A DNA stretch of 64,000 bases from Symbiodinium natans (taxonomy: Eukaryota > Sar > Dinophyceae > Suessiales > Symbiodiniaceae), in assembly GCA_905221605.1 (NCBI GenBank), contig CAJNDS010002557.1, positions 305,001 to 369,000 of the forward strand, written 5' to 3'. A program made the position numbers and the translations under genes. Shown piece after piece: positions 44,279 through 53,765 of the stretch. Each line of letters opens with the position of its first letter. Position 1 is the stretch's first letter. The notes under the pieces are model-generated. The model saw only the letters and a list, made by a program, of their open reading frames with translations. It searched no databases and had not been told where the DNA came from.

Positions 44279-44729
44279 TTAGTCCTCTGCAACCATCTGG
44301 TAACATGATTATGATCTCTTCTCCGATCAACTCCGCAAACAAGAACGCGGTTGATACGTCCAGGCCTAGGATGTTGTTTCCTACGGCTCCAGCGTAGGCC
44401 AAGAAGATCTTCAAGGCCTCCGCACTTGCTGTGGGAGAACTGAATCCAAGTTGTGCCGCAGAGAGGCCTGCAGCAAAGTCTCTTGCCACCACTCTGCAGC
44501 GTACCAGACGTTTTTCCTTTCCGTCTACTCGTTCACGCTTGTCTGCCACCACCCAGCGTGTAGAGATGACTCTCTTCTTTGGCGGCAGTTCACTCTCAGA
44601 GATCAGATCACCAACAGACAATGATTCCAGAGCTGCCAACTCGCGAAGCATTCCGGCGTACGTCTCCTCTAAGTCAAGCGACACTTCCGTCACGTCGTCT
44701 CGTGACCCAGACGGCTTGGAGACTCTCAC
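44076..44729 (-). pseudogene. copia-2 RT, 5' fragment with motif A
   Basis: Start of the RT: 'KKRVISTRWVVADK', 'RCRVVARDFAAG', and motif A 'GLDVSTAFLFAEL'. It ends out of frame after 'LPDGCRGLNG', where it meets the other fragment. The left limit 44,729 is a GTG and not a real start. The frame is open a little further upstream. Confidence 0.82.
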
Positions 44730-44775
44730 CTGTCCTCCTCCCAGAGTGACAACTTCTTCTCCACCAGGGGAGTAG

Positions 44776-45925
44776 TTGCAAACACTGCCTCGCGTTCACT
44801 AACTCGGCGCGATTTCCATCATGGCATCCTCAGGCGCTCAAGCGGTTCTGACTCAACCGCCATCAAGTCTTCTTCAGGATTGGGGAGAATGGAGGCCAAC
44901 CACAGGGGTTCCAGCTCAACGACCCAGCACATCCGGAGCATCCCTCTATCTCCATGACGCAGCCGCCAGGGGAACCGGTCAGCCCGACAGCAGTGTACAC
45001 GAAGCACCGCCGGCCCCGAGCCCAGGCATGCGAAGAGCACTCTCCGAGTGACACCTCCCTGGCGGGAATCACTTTCCAACCTGGGCTATCATGGTCCGCA
45101 TCTGCAGCTGCATCTGAGCACACCAGGCCACACCTTAGAAGGGCTGCAAGCCCTCGAACCTTTGAGAGAGAGCTTCCTGCGGATGCAGGTGAAGGACCAT
45201 GCCCAACTGCCGGTCAGCTTGACACCCCGAAGCCGCCAGCGACCTCAGCACGGTGATGAGGATGGCAGAAACGATGGTAACAGGAGCAGCGGGGACATTG
45301 GCACCCAATGAGCCTACGCGCTCAGCTCGAGGCGGAGATTCTCACGGGCCAACAATTCGAGGACCGGCGCCGAGCAAGGTCGCAGGACATACAGGCTGCA
45401 AGGTCGGTCGCGCCAAGGCTGGCGCTCCCGATACCTCCGCCACCTCCAGTTCCGCGGCCCGAACGCACCCGAACCCCAATTCCGTGGAGCGGCGCGCCGT
45501 CGCCTGCATTCATGGAACTTATCAGGCGCCGCCGAGATCGAGGGAGTACGGAGAAGCCAACCCAATCCTTGCGGTGGGTCCGGAGACGGAAAGTTGCCAG
45601 ACCTTCTGGAAGGCATGCGTGGGGCCCAGATTTTCCATATTAGCCAGATGACGGACGCTGTCGTTTCTGTTTACAAGAGCATTAGTCCGTCTGCGCTGGA
45701 CGTTTTTAAAAATGCGTCAGTTTGAAGCGCATAAAATGGACACAATGTCACGTGGAATTAGTGAGATTTCAAGTAAAACCATTGTAGATTTACAACGGAC
45801 TCTGCCGTTCTAAGGGGAATTCCACCTTAGAAGAACTCCGCCGACTCCGCTTACGTGAACACTCCGCCCACATATGCAACTTGGATTCTGTTTTTCAGTG
45901 CTTATGCTGAAAAACTCAAGTGCTT
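44776..45925. other. Spacer between head-to-head copia fragments
   Basis: Positions 44,776-45,650 are GC-rich with several overlapping short frames but no recognisable protein. A plus-strand frame at 45,308-45,643 is Arg/Pro-rich and could be a Gag remnant. From 45,655 to 45,860 the DNA is AT-richer with a small inverted repeat (ctaagg...ccttag near 45,812-45,830). Confidence 0.4.
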
Positions 45926-46228
45926 TTATCTTGGCGCGCAGTGCAAAGATAGCAAAGAAGCTTTTGCGGCGCTGTTTTTGGCGTCGGAAGGTCCTGGACC
46001 AGCTGCTGCACCAGCCACATCATTTGAGACATCTGCTGCTGCTGCTGCTGTCTGAACCAGAAGCTGGGATCCCAGGGCTGCCTGCACGGCAACGGGGTCC
46101 ACTGCTGCAGGCAGTGGTGGCACCAAACCTGGTGGCGACATGGGTGAAGCCATTGCCGGTATGGAGGTGCCCAAAGCAGTCGGAGAACCAACCACCGGGC
46201 TTCCTGTGGGATGCACTGCACCCGACAA
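45926..46228 (-). pseudogene. Possible Gag remnant, minus strand
   Basis: A Pro/Ala/Gly-rich frame of about 100 codons. The neighbouring minus frame has a Gln run and 'MSQMMWLVQQLVQDL'. Such stretches occur in Gag N-termini, but no zinc knuckle is present. If real it would belong to the copia-2 side. Weak call. Confidence 0.2.
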
Positions 46229-46634
46229 GTTACATGGCGTTGTTTTGGATGGTGAGTGTGCGGATGTTTTCGACCTTTTGTTTCAATACGCAGCACACAC
46301 GCACAACAGGTTTTCAGTTTCTGTAGGGTCGACCATGACACCCATGCAGAAGATCCGCGGAGATCGAGTGCGACTGCAAGTCACGTATCCGTTCGGTGCG
46401 GCAGCATACGCTAAGATAACGCGGGCTAGAAGACCTGACGCGGATGCCAAGTGTGCTCGAGGGATCTACTTGGGACCAGTGCTTGGGAGCACGAGTCATG
46501 CCATGGAAATCCGCTTGGATAGTGGGAAGACGAAACGGGTGATCGCGCCCGGACTCAAATTGCTCTACCCGTTGCGTTTCGATGCAAATCTTCTGCCCTG
46601 CAAAGGCCCTAGGTGGCTTCCTGGCCCCGCCTAA
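46140..46634 (+). pseudogene. copia-3 integrase C-terminal fragment
   Basis: From about 46,330 the frame reads 'STMTPMQKIRGDRVRLQVTY' through 'CARGIYLGPVLGSTSHAMEI', the pattern seen after the DDE core of copia integrases (compare 'TPYERLTG...VWLGKTV' in copia-1). The first 60 codons have no integrase similarity and lie opposite the minus-strand Gag-like frame. Confidence 0.7.
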
Positions 46635-48007
46635 GCACCGAAGACCAAAGAGCTGTTTCTTCCATATGTTCCAGGTGGAGGTCCTCCCAGAGACTGGGTG
46701 AGACAACATGGCGTTACCCCCAAGTGCCCAGGATGCCAAGAAGGCGTCAGCTCGACCCATACGATGATGACGAGCAAATGAAGCCGAACAAGCGAACACG
46801 CTTTGGAGGAGAGGAGGTCCGAGCGTTTGATCCTGAGCAAGCAGGAGTCGGAGACTTGGAGATCCCGGAGATGTCAGTGCCGGATGCTGACTGGAATGTG
46901 TCCGAGTACCAGCCGTCCGAGGCTGAGGATGACGATATGGGAGAAGCTCCAGAGATGGGAGACGCTCCAGAGCATCCCCAGACATTCCATGAGGGGGTCC
47001 CAGTCCGATACCTGGAGGAATTGCTCGAGAGCGCCCACTACACACCACAACCACTTTCTTGTTGTGACCACTACGACGTCGAAGCAGCATGTCACTTACT
47101 TGTTGGTCGGTCGAGCGTGGAGAAGTTCCCGTATGTTTGCTTGAACACAACAACACAACGACAGCACCACAAGCAACAGCAGTCGGTCGAGCGTGAAGCA
47201 GTTGAGTTGTTGAATCTCCAAGACCACCCTTGTGTATGCTCTTCAGTTAAAGAGAAAAAGGAAGATGAGTCCGCAGGGACGTACATGAGAATCCAAGACA
47301 GGACTCTCTGGGTGAATCGACCTAGAGCCAGCTACGATGACCTGGAAGGTTTTCAGCTGGATCCTGAAGAGACATGGCAAGGAATCAAGAAAGAGGTGAA
47401 TGCGCTCGATAGTCTGAAAGTTGGTTATGCAAGATCAAAGAGCGAGATAGATGAGTACCGCAAAGCCAACCCAAACTGTCGGACGGTCAAGTCCCGATGG
47501 GTCCTCACTCAGAAGGCCCCAGGACTAGTCCGAGCAAGGATAGTCGCTAAGGATTTTGCTCATGGCCGACCATCCGCACTCGATTTGGGGTTGAGTTCTA
47601 ATACTGCGTCGGTGGAAGCCCTCAAGATCGTCCTTGCACGGGCGGCGAAGGGAAAGATGCGGGCTTACGGCCTCGACATCTCCACCGCGTTTCTCTTTGC
47701 GCAGGTAGTGGAACCCACCATTATCGAGTTGCCAAGTACATTCGCGCTCGAGAGCGGCGAAACCGCGTACTTGATACTAGAGAAAGCGCTCTACGGTTTG
47801 CGTTCCGCCAGCCTTAGCTGGCAGCGACACCTGAACAGGATCGTATCTGCACTAGGCTTACAAGCGAGTCCGCTTGAACCGACGCTTTTCAGCGGATGGG
47901 TCAACCTTGAATCCGGATGGGAGTACATCATCATGTTAGCGTACGTGATGATTTGCTCGTTGTGTCTTCTACCGAGAAAGGGTTCGAGTACGTCCATGAA
48001 GCCCTGA
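46613..48007 (+). pseudogene. copia-3 linker and RT 5' part
   Basis: An acidic linker ('DPYDDDEQMKPNKRTRFGGEE', about residues 48-68) and a Cys/His stretch are followed by RT: 'CRTVKSRWVLTQK', 'RARIVAKDFAHG', motif A 'GLDISTAFLFAQ', and motif B region 'ALYGLRSASLSWQRHL'. At 47,940-47,945 one base is missing just before the two catalytic Asp codons. The frame then runs into 'AYVMICSL' and stops at 48,007. Confidence 0.85.
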
Positions 48008-48477
48008 GTTCAGTCTTGAAAGTCAAAGTGACAGGGAGGCTGATCGAAGATGGGCAGATGGAATTCCTCGGCCGTTTAATCCGTTGGGATGGACGACAAA
48101 TCATGCTTGGGGTGAAGCCTGAGTATGTGAAGTCGGTCTTTACATCTTTCGGATGGGACATATCCACCGCGAAAGCATCCTTGACGACACCCGACATCAG
48201 GAGTATGTACGATGAGGAGAGTGTTGAAGAGCCTTCGAAGGAGCTGTCGAGTGAGGCCGCCTCACGATTCCGAAGTTGCCTAGGGAAGATAGGATGGCTC
48301 TGTCAAACTCGCTCAGATATAACGTATTTTCACTCCATGTTGTCACGCGGACAAAGCACGCCACGGCAAGTGCATGAAGATGCACTTCGCAAGTTCCTGC
48401 GATGGTTAGCAGCGTTTCCGCTGTCTTCCCGCTCGGAGATGGCAAGACCAATGAGGGGGAGAATGCCAGCCTGGTAG
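47917..48477 (+). pseudogene. copia-3 RT 3' part, shifted frame
   Basis: Continues the RT from the Asp pair ('DDLLVVSSTEKG') through 'CLGKIGWLCQTRSDITYFHSM' to about 48,430, where a second frameshift moves the sequence into the RNase H frame. No start codon of its own is expected. Confidence 0.82.
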
Positions 48478-49727
48478 CCTATTGCGACAGCAATTGGGGC
48501 AGCGAGATGAGCGTAGCCCGGAAGAGCACCAGTGGCGGAGTGATCTACATCGCAGTGGACGGTCTGTGGTACTGCATAAAGGGATACAGCCGCCTGCAGA
48601 GCGTCGTGGCACTCAGCTCAGCAGAGGCAGAGTTGTTTGCCATCGCCGAGGCAGCAAAAGAGGTGGCAGGACTTGCGCAATTGACGGCGCATATCTGGGG
48701 CACCCTCCAGAAACCCCACCGCGGGTATACCGACAGTGCTTCAGCTAGGCAAATCGCCAGCATGGAGGGGCTACTCAGGCGCATGCGGCATATAGACTTG
48801 AGGTTGTGCTTTATCCAAGACCGTGTCCATAGCGGCGAGTTGGCAGTAGAGGGAGTAGCCGGAACCGAGAATGTGAGCGATCTTCTCACAAAGAATTTAA
48901 ATCGCCTCCAAACAGCAAAGCATACAGCAACCCTCGGACTAGAAGATGTCACCAACATCGATTTCCGAGAGGTCCCGGCAGTCAGGTCTTGCTTGTTGCT
49001 GTCTGGAGTGCTAGATTCGATACTCGGGCCGGACAACCTCGAATACGAAGCTTTCTGTCGGCTATGCGAACTCGAGACTGAATATTCAACTTTGCTGATC
49101 GAGTTTTGCACGAGTTCACGTTCGAATCTGTACCTGCAAGGAAGTGTGCACCAAGTATTCGTCTTGCCGATTACTCAAGGGGTTGACGGGACCTTGAATG
49201 ACACCGTGGAGCGGGTCATGTCTGCAATGAATGTTGCAAGAGAATGGGGGATGAAGGTTGTCTTCTGGAGCAGCACTCCTTGTACCGGAGGTAGCCCGTA
49301 CCAACGGCGACACGAAGATCGGCCGGGCTATCAGGACCATCTACAAGCTTTGTTCACGGTGCATCGCAAGCTCTGGCGGAGCTTCTTAGTGATGGTGAAC
49401 CACCCGCAAGTGGGGGTATGGGTCATAGAATGGCCGCAGCGGTGTGCCTACTGGGGATGGGCAAGCACCCGTTCGTTTGCAAAGCAAAGAACCCATTACA
49501 CTGGCGAAGTGCACGGCTGTGTTTCAGGCTTGGTAGGCAGAGATGGATTACCTATCCGAAAGATTTGGAAACTGATGTCGAACGATGAACAGTTTGTGCG
49601 AACAATGTCCGAAACGTTTGCATGTACCTGCAAGGGAGATCATTCACGAAACTTTGATCTCAAAGAAACGCAGCACTATCCGCCAGCTTTCGCGGACGTC
49701 GCCCTGGAAAGCTTGCGACTGCGGTAA
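48402..49727 (+). pseudogene. copia-3 RNase H and methyltransferase-like C-terminal domain
   Basis: RNase H motifs are clear: 'YCDSNWGSEMS', 'ALSSAEAELFAIAEAAKE', 'YTDSASARQIASMEG', and 'VSDLLTKNLNRL'. From about residue 225 comes the domain shared with copia-2: 'LLIEFC', 'VVFWSSTPCTGGSPYQR', 'HRKLWRSFL', 'VWVIEWPQRCAYWGW', 'GRDGLPIRKIWKLM', 'LKETQHYPPAF'. The two copies have diverged, but the motif residues are kept, so the domain was under selection in both lineages. A cytosine-methyltransferase-like role is only a hypothesis. Confidence 0.85.
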
Positions 49728-49929
49728 TTTGAGCCCACCCGCCCGCCCTGGCTGACCCGCCCACCCGCCCAGCCAGGTTACTTTGCGAGAGTCAGTCGAC
49801 CTCCAGCGGTCTGAAGCAGTGCAGCGGTCTAGGACTGAGGAATGCGCCGGAATCCATGGCCCGGCGAGAAGCTTAGTTGGCTTTGCGTGGAGCTTAGTTG
49901 ACGTGACCAACAGTGAAACTCTTGGTCAT

Positions 49930-49939
49930 GAGGGGGAGT
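49930..49939 (+). promoter_or_regulatory. copia-3 polypurine tract
   Basis: 'GAGGGGGAGT' lies about 200 bp after the last stop and directly before the TG of the putative LTR, as in many copia elements. Confidence 0.65.
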
Positions 49940-50021
49940 TGATATATGTGACTGGCTCAAGATCTCGGCTCAACCCCGGTGGGGTGCACAGGTAGCAGAG
50001 CGGTAGCTGTGTGAACCAGCC
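49940..50021 (+). repeat. Putative 82-bp copia-3 3' LTR
   Basis: Begins TGATATATGTGACTGGCTCAAG. Near-identical 82-83-bp segments stand at 53,181-53,263 and 61,902-61,983, each flanked by TCGAG on both sides. Here TCGAG follows on the right (50,022-50,026) and the polypurine tract precedes on the left. It ends ...CC rather than the usual CA, which weakens the LTR reading. Confidence 0.5.
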
Positions 50022-50030
50022 TCGAGTCCC
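49991..50030 (+). other. tRNA-like A/B-box string (weak)
   Basis: 'TAGCAGAGCGG' resembles a Pol III A box and 'CCTCGAGTCCC' a B box, about 20 bases apart. The same pair is in the copies at 53,233 and 61,953. It could mark a tRNA-derived piece or be chance. Confidence 0.2.
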
Positions 50031-50080
50031 CTAACTGTTTTGGGTACCAGGCCTGCTTTTTCACAGCCTTCATTTGAGCC

Positions 50081-50998
50081 ATGTCCAGAGCACCTGTGCA
50101 GTCGAGATCCTCACTGCCAGCAAGTGATGGGTTGGAGTCATCTCACCCAACTTGCTCTGCAGAGAGCCAGAAAGAAGGCACGGCCCGACTGGAGGGCGAA
50201 GCAGCCCGGCTTGGGGAACTCTTCCCTTATGCGAGTCCTCTTACAGCCGGCTGTGGAGTTTCTCCAGCCTTGGAAGACCAGGTAAGTTGCTCGAGCAGCC
50301 TGGCAAGTGCAGAGCGAACTTGGGCCCATAGAGCCAATTGTGGCTCCAGCCAAGGCAGGACTTTTCACCAAGCACTCTGCTTTCGCTGGTTTCACAAGGG
50401 CCGGAAAGAATGGCTGCTCCTCGCAGAGGACAGCAGCGTGTATTTTGTTCGCACCAGCAAATCCGGCAAAACAGTTAGAGCCGGACCTTGTGGGCAATGG
50501 CGATGCATGGAAGACCCAGCAGAGCTCCACGGGGGAACGGGGGGCGACCCGCCCGTGCAGTGGCTTCGCCTGTTGAACTTAAACTGCACTGGCTGTGGTA
50601 ATATTCCAACCCATAACCTCAGTTTTGTGCCAGGTCCTGGGAAAAGGCAACCAGCGATCTTGCACGGAGAGGATGGAAGACGCATCGAGCTCCACTGTGC
50701 CCTTTGTCTAGAAAACTTTCTAGCTTGCACGTGGAGCTGGCCGAGTTTTGACCAAGCAGTTAGGAGACCGGTGTTCCTGGACGACGCTTCCCTTGCTGAC
50801 TTGCGTCAGTTAGGTCACCAAGTTATGCAGCCCGCACAGCCTTCGCTGGTTCCGCTGTCTTCTGCAGCCAGCGCACATGGCTGGACTTTCCTTGAGGAAG
50901 GGTGTTCTCAGGATCCAGACTCCCCAGAAGAAGCATGCAGCAGTGATTGGCAAGTGTGTGGCTTTGAAGATTTGGAAGACATCCCATGGGAGGTCTGA
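50081..50998 (+). CDS. LINE-B 305-residue Cys-rich protein, copy 1
   Basis: An intact ATG-started frame. The first 85 residues are Ser/Ala-rich and disordered. The middle holds 'ALCFRWFHKGRKEWLLLAEDSSVYFVRTSKSG' spread over residues 99-130 and a Cys cluster: 'CGQW', 'CTGCGNIPTHN', 'LHCALCLENFLAC'. This looks like a zinc-binding fold. The C-terminal 40 residues are acidic and end 'FEDLEDIPWEV'. I recognise no family. A second copy at 62,043 has the same length and about 90% identity, with differences spread out and no breaks, so the protein is probably used by the element. It lies upstream of the noncoding modules and LINE-B ORF1. Confidence 0.7.
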   Translation: MSRAPVQSRSSLPASDGLESSHPTCSAESQKEGTARLEGEAARLGELFPYASPLTAGCGVSPALEDQVSCSSSLASAERTWAHRANCGSSQGRTFHQALCFRWFHKGRKEWLLLAEDSSVYFVRTSKSGKTVRAGPCGQWRCMEDPAELHGGTGGDPPVQWLRLLNLNCTGCGNIPTHNLSFVPGPGKRQPAILHGEDGRRIELHCALCLENFLACTWSWPSFDQAVRRPVFLDDASLADLRQLGHQVMQPAQPSLVPLSSAASAHGWTFLEEGCSQDPDSPEEACSSDWQVCGFEDLEDIPWEV

Positions 50999-51715
50999 CC
51001 TACTTCAGCCCCAACCCACCCAAATTGCAGGAGCTTTGCCCTGCCAGAATCAAGGGCGAGACTATCCCCTCCGGAATCCATTCAGGGTGAGGCTTCTCCC
51101 CGTTTCAATCAGTGACGGTCTTTCGAGTCCGTTTCCAAATTGTGAGTGCCTAAGGGCACCAAAGAGAATCTTGCATAGAATTGGATCATGATTTGATCGC
51201 ATAAGGTTGCAGGTGTAAGAATGCAAGCAAGCAAGTGCTCAGTCCCGGCACATACCCAGATCCATCCATCGGAATATTCGCAGTCGTTCCGTTGGTCACC
51301 CTGCAGGACAAGCCGCCTTGATGTGGCTTTAGTACAGCCTGACACCGGTTTGGCCCCCTTGTTCGGTCTGTAGAGCAGACCGCTGGACCGGGTTTTCGGG
51401 CTCAGGAGCTTGCGGGTCTTCCACAGGCCCAACACGGGGTTCTCGCAAACACAGCGCCCGAAAGGATAACGTTAGAACCGGACCCTGAAGATCCTCACTG
51501 GTTGATGAGGGGAGGGAGCGCGCTGAGATGTTGGGGAACGGACGAGGATCCTAGTACTTACCGGTCGGTTGTGGCCGAGGGCATGCTGCCCGGCATCAGT
51601 TTGGGGTTACCCGTGTTTGGCCTGCCGAGGATTTCCTTTGAGTTTCCTGCAGGGTGCTGTTGTTTCTCTCCGGGTGGTGCAAGCCCATCCTGGAGGAAGC
51701 CTAGCGGCAGGCGTT
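50999..51715 (+). other. Noncoding stretch after the 305-residue ORF, copy 1
   Basis: No gene. It is repeated at 62,961-63,710 with indels and contains 'gggttttcgggctcagg' and 'caacacggggttctcgcaaac' strings in both copies. Conservation over 700 bp suggests a functional untranslated region or recent duplication. Confidence 0.6.
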
Positions 51716-52462
51716 GTTTGGTAGGGACCAAAACCTAGGCTGACGGACAGCCTGAGGCACCAGATTGCGGAGGTTAAAGGCTGTGGCTCGGTGCCCGAAA
51801 GCCTGCCCAGCTGAGATGCCCAAATCAACCAAGCCCTCCCTGCGTGCAAGTGGTGTGGGCTCCTCTGGAGCCGCTGAGGTTGAACCAGTGAGTGTGTGCG
51901 AGAAAGCTGGTCCTCCTCCCTGGTGAGTAAGTGCGAGAAAACCAGGTCAGCATACGGGGCAAACAGGAGCTCAGTGCTGCTGCGGCATGAGTTTCTGGGG
52001 CCTAGGTTAGTAAGTGCGAGAAAGCTTAGGCCTGCTCCGGAGGTTGGCGACTTTTGCCTTCCACTTGTTTGCAGTTTGTACAGGCATTGCCCATGTGTCG
52101 GTTCCGGACCTTCTGCCTTTTCTGAGTGAGCCGAATGTGGGTGAGTTTCTCCCCTGTACAGGCAGGGCTTATAGGGTAGGCAGTACAGACCAGGCAGTTC
52201 AACCTGCAGAACATTTGCCTAGGGCTTTGTACAGAGCCAAACCAGTGAGTAGCCGTAGGCCGCCGAGCTTCTCGCGGAACTGGTTAAGCCCTCATTGCTT
52301 TCTCTCGGTGTTCCCTGCACATAGTTCGGCCGTGTTAAGCAGGCCAAGGACACCTCGAGAGTTTTTCCTTTTCTGTGCATCGTTAATACCTTCCGGAACT
52401 TCGGTTCCGAAGAGCCTAACCTGGCTAGCGACGCAGCCCGCTTTCGAGTGATATATGTGACT
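51716..52462 (+). repeat. LINE-B noncoding module A
   Basis: About 747 bp, repeated in tandem as module B (52,463-53,180) and again from 63,711. Each has three successive hairpins with a common loop, a 'gggtgagtttctcccc' inverted repeat, and a terminal 'aagagcctaa...gctagcgac...cccgctttcgag' end piece. Module A ends in a 14-base start of the 82-bp segment. Confidence 0.88.
51884..52032 (+). other. Three common-loop hairpins, module A
   Basis: Hairpin 1 (51,884-51,911): stem ACCAG/CTGGT. Hairpin 2 (51,919-51,946): CCTGG/CCAGG. Hairpin 3 (51,999-52,032): GGCCTAGG/CTTAGGCC with one G-T pair. Loops are variants of TTAGTAAGTGCGAGAAAG. Stems differ while pairing and loop are kept. Confidence 0.75.
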
Positions 52463-53180
52463 TGTTGTTAGGGACCAATGCTTGGCTGACGGACAGCCAG
52501 AGGCACCAGATTGTGGAGGTTAAAGGCTGTGGCTCGGTGCCTGAAAGCCTCCCAACTGAGCTGCCCAAATCAACCAAGCCCTCCCTGCGTGCAAGTGGTA
52601 TGGGCTCATTGGAGCCGCTGAGGTTGAACCAGTTAGTAAGAGCGAGAAAGCTGGTTCCCCTCCCTGGTGAGTAAGTGCGAGAAAGCCAGGTCAGCAAACG
52701 GGGCTAACAGGAACTCAGTGCTGCTGCGGCATGAGTTCCTGGGGCCTAGGTTAGTAAGGGCGAGAAAGCCTAGGCCTGTGCCGGAGGTTGGCGACTTTGC
52801 CAAGCCACTTGCGTTCAGTTTAGTACAGGCATTGCCCATGTATCGGTTCCAGACCTTCTGCCTTTTCTGAGTGAGCCGGAAGTGGGTGAGTTTCTCCCCT
52901 GTACTGGCAGGGCTGATAGGGTAGGCAGTACAGACCAGGCAGTTCAACCTGCAGAACATTTTGCCTAGGGCTTTGTACAGTGCCAAACCAGTGAGTAGCC
53001 GTAGGCCGCCGAGCTTCTCGCGGAACTGGTTAGGCCCTTTTCTTCTCTCGGTGCTCCCTGCACATAGTACGGCCGTGTCAAGCAGGCCAAGGACACCTCG
53101 AGAGTCCCTTTTTCGTAATACCTACCGGAACTCCGGTTCCGAAGAGCCTAATCTGGCTAGCGACTCAGCCCGCTTTCGAG
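52463..53180 (+). repeat. LINE-B noncoding module B
   Basis: Tandem copy of module A with scattered substitutions. It ends at TCGAG next to an 82-bp LTR-like segment. Modules of this kind in front of ORF1 recall the repeated promoter monomers of some LINE 5' regions (inference). Confidence 0.88.
52626..52776 (+). other. Three common-loop hairpins, module B
   Basis: Stems are GAACCAG/CTGGTTC (52,626-52,657), CCTGG/CCAGG (52,663-52,690) and GGCCTAGG/CCTAGGCC (52,743-52,776, now a perfect 8-bp stem). Loops are TTAGTAAGAGCGAGAAAG, TGAGTAAGTGCGAGAAAG and TTAGTAAGGGCGAGAAAG. Confidence 0.75.
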
Positions 53181-53263
53181 TGATATATGTGACTGGCTCA
53201 AGTTTCGGCTCAACCCCGGTGGGGTGCACACAGTAGCTGAGCGGTAGCTGTGGTGAACCAGCC
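53181..53263 (+). repeat. 82-bp LTR-like segment flanked by TCGAG, upstream of ORF1
   Basis: Homologous to 49,940-50,021 and 61,902-61,983. TCGAG stands at 53,176-53,180 and 53,264-53,268, as for a 5-bp target duplication of a solo LTR. The alternative is a native LINE-B leader repeat. Confidence 0.5.
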
Positions 53264-53466
53264 TCGAGTCCTCAAACTGTCGTTGGGGAACAGGCCTCAT
53301 TCAACCCCAGCTTGACCGTAGTTAGAGCCATCTGTGTGTCAGTGCAAGGCGAGTCTCTCCCTTGTTGCTAGGCTGAGCAGCAAGTGAGTCTCTCCTTGTT
53401 CCCTCCGGCCTCTGGCCTGGGGTCCCCCACACCACGGCGGGCAGAGAGCGATCTCGCACCCCCGAG

Positions 53467-53712
53467 GTGCAGCGCTTTGGGGTAGCCGAGAGGGTTCCCT
53501 TGGAGGAATCAATCAAGCCCTATTTACAAGCCGAGTTCGAGGAGCAGCCCAGTGCCCGTGACCTCACACCGGGGCAGAGGGTCACAAACCAACTCCGTGC
53601 TTTGGCTCGTTGGTCTAAGACCAGGAACGACTGGATCGTTGACGCTGGGAAACTTCTGTCGGAGGCCCGCCGGCAGAAGTGGTGTGCCGAACTCAATAAG
53701 TCCAACATCTGA
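53467..53712 (+). CDS. Small ORF upstream of LINE-B ORF1
   Basis: About 81 codons with a plausible basic, helical composition ('RVTNQLRALARWSKTRNDWIVD', roughly residues 38-59). No ATG starts it; the left limit is a GTG and the frame is open a little further left. It ends 53 bp before ORF1. It may be an old N-terminal exon or upstream ORF. Low certainty. Confidence 0.3.
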   Translation: MQRFGVAERVPLEESIKPYLQAEFEEQPSARDLTPGQRVTNQLRALARWSKTRNDWIVDAGKLLSEARRQKWCAELNKSNI

Positions 53713-53765
53713 GCCCTTCTTCAGACTAGGAGCCTCTGTTTTCTACTTGGCCCTTCCTGACCAAG

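Larger units (their letters stand above)
41960..44775 (-). mobile_element. copia-2: decayed Ty1/copia element, 3' half
   Basis: Contains RT, RNase H, a C-terminal accessory domain and a downstream membrane/Cys-His ORF on the minus strand. Gag, protease and integrase are absent from its right side. No LTR was recognised. The RT is broken near 44,280, so the copy is dead. Confidence 0.8.
46313..50021 (+). mobile_element. copia-3: decayed Ty1/copia element, integrase to 3' LTR
   Basis: Plus-strand element with an integrase tail, linker, RT, RNase H, the same C-terminal domain as copia-2, a polypurine tract at 49,930-49,939 and a putative 3' LTR. Gag, protease and most of the integrase are missing, and the RT region has at least two frameshifts. 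It faces copia-2 head to head. Confidence 0.8.
49940..52035 (+). repeat. LINE-B unit direct repeat, first copy
   Basis: Matches 61,902-64,000 at a spacing of about 11,962 bp, with high identity except for a rearranged stretch at 51,510-51,600. It includes a full ORF and noncoding sequence. The left edge of the match coincides with the end of copia-3. Confidence 0.92.

Noticed and set aside
46314-47156. 280-codon minus-strand frame
   Set aside because: Antisense shadow of the copia-3 integrase tail and linker, which have clear family motifs on the plus strand.
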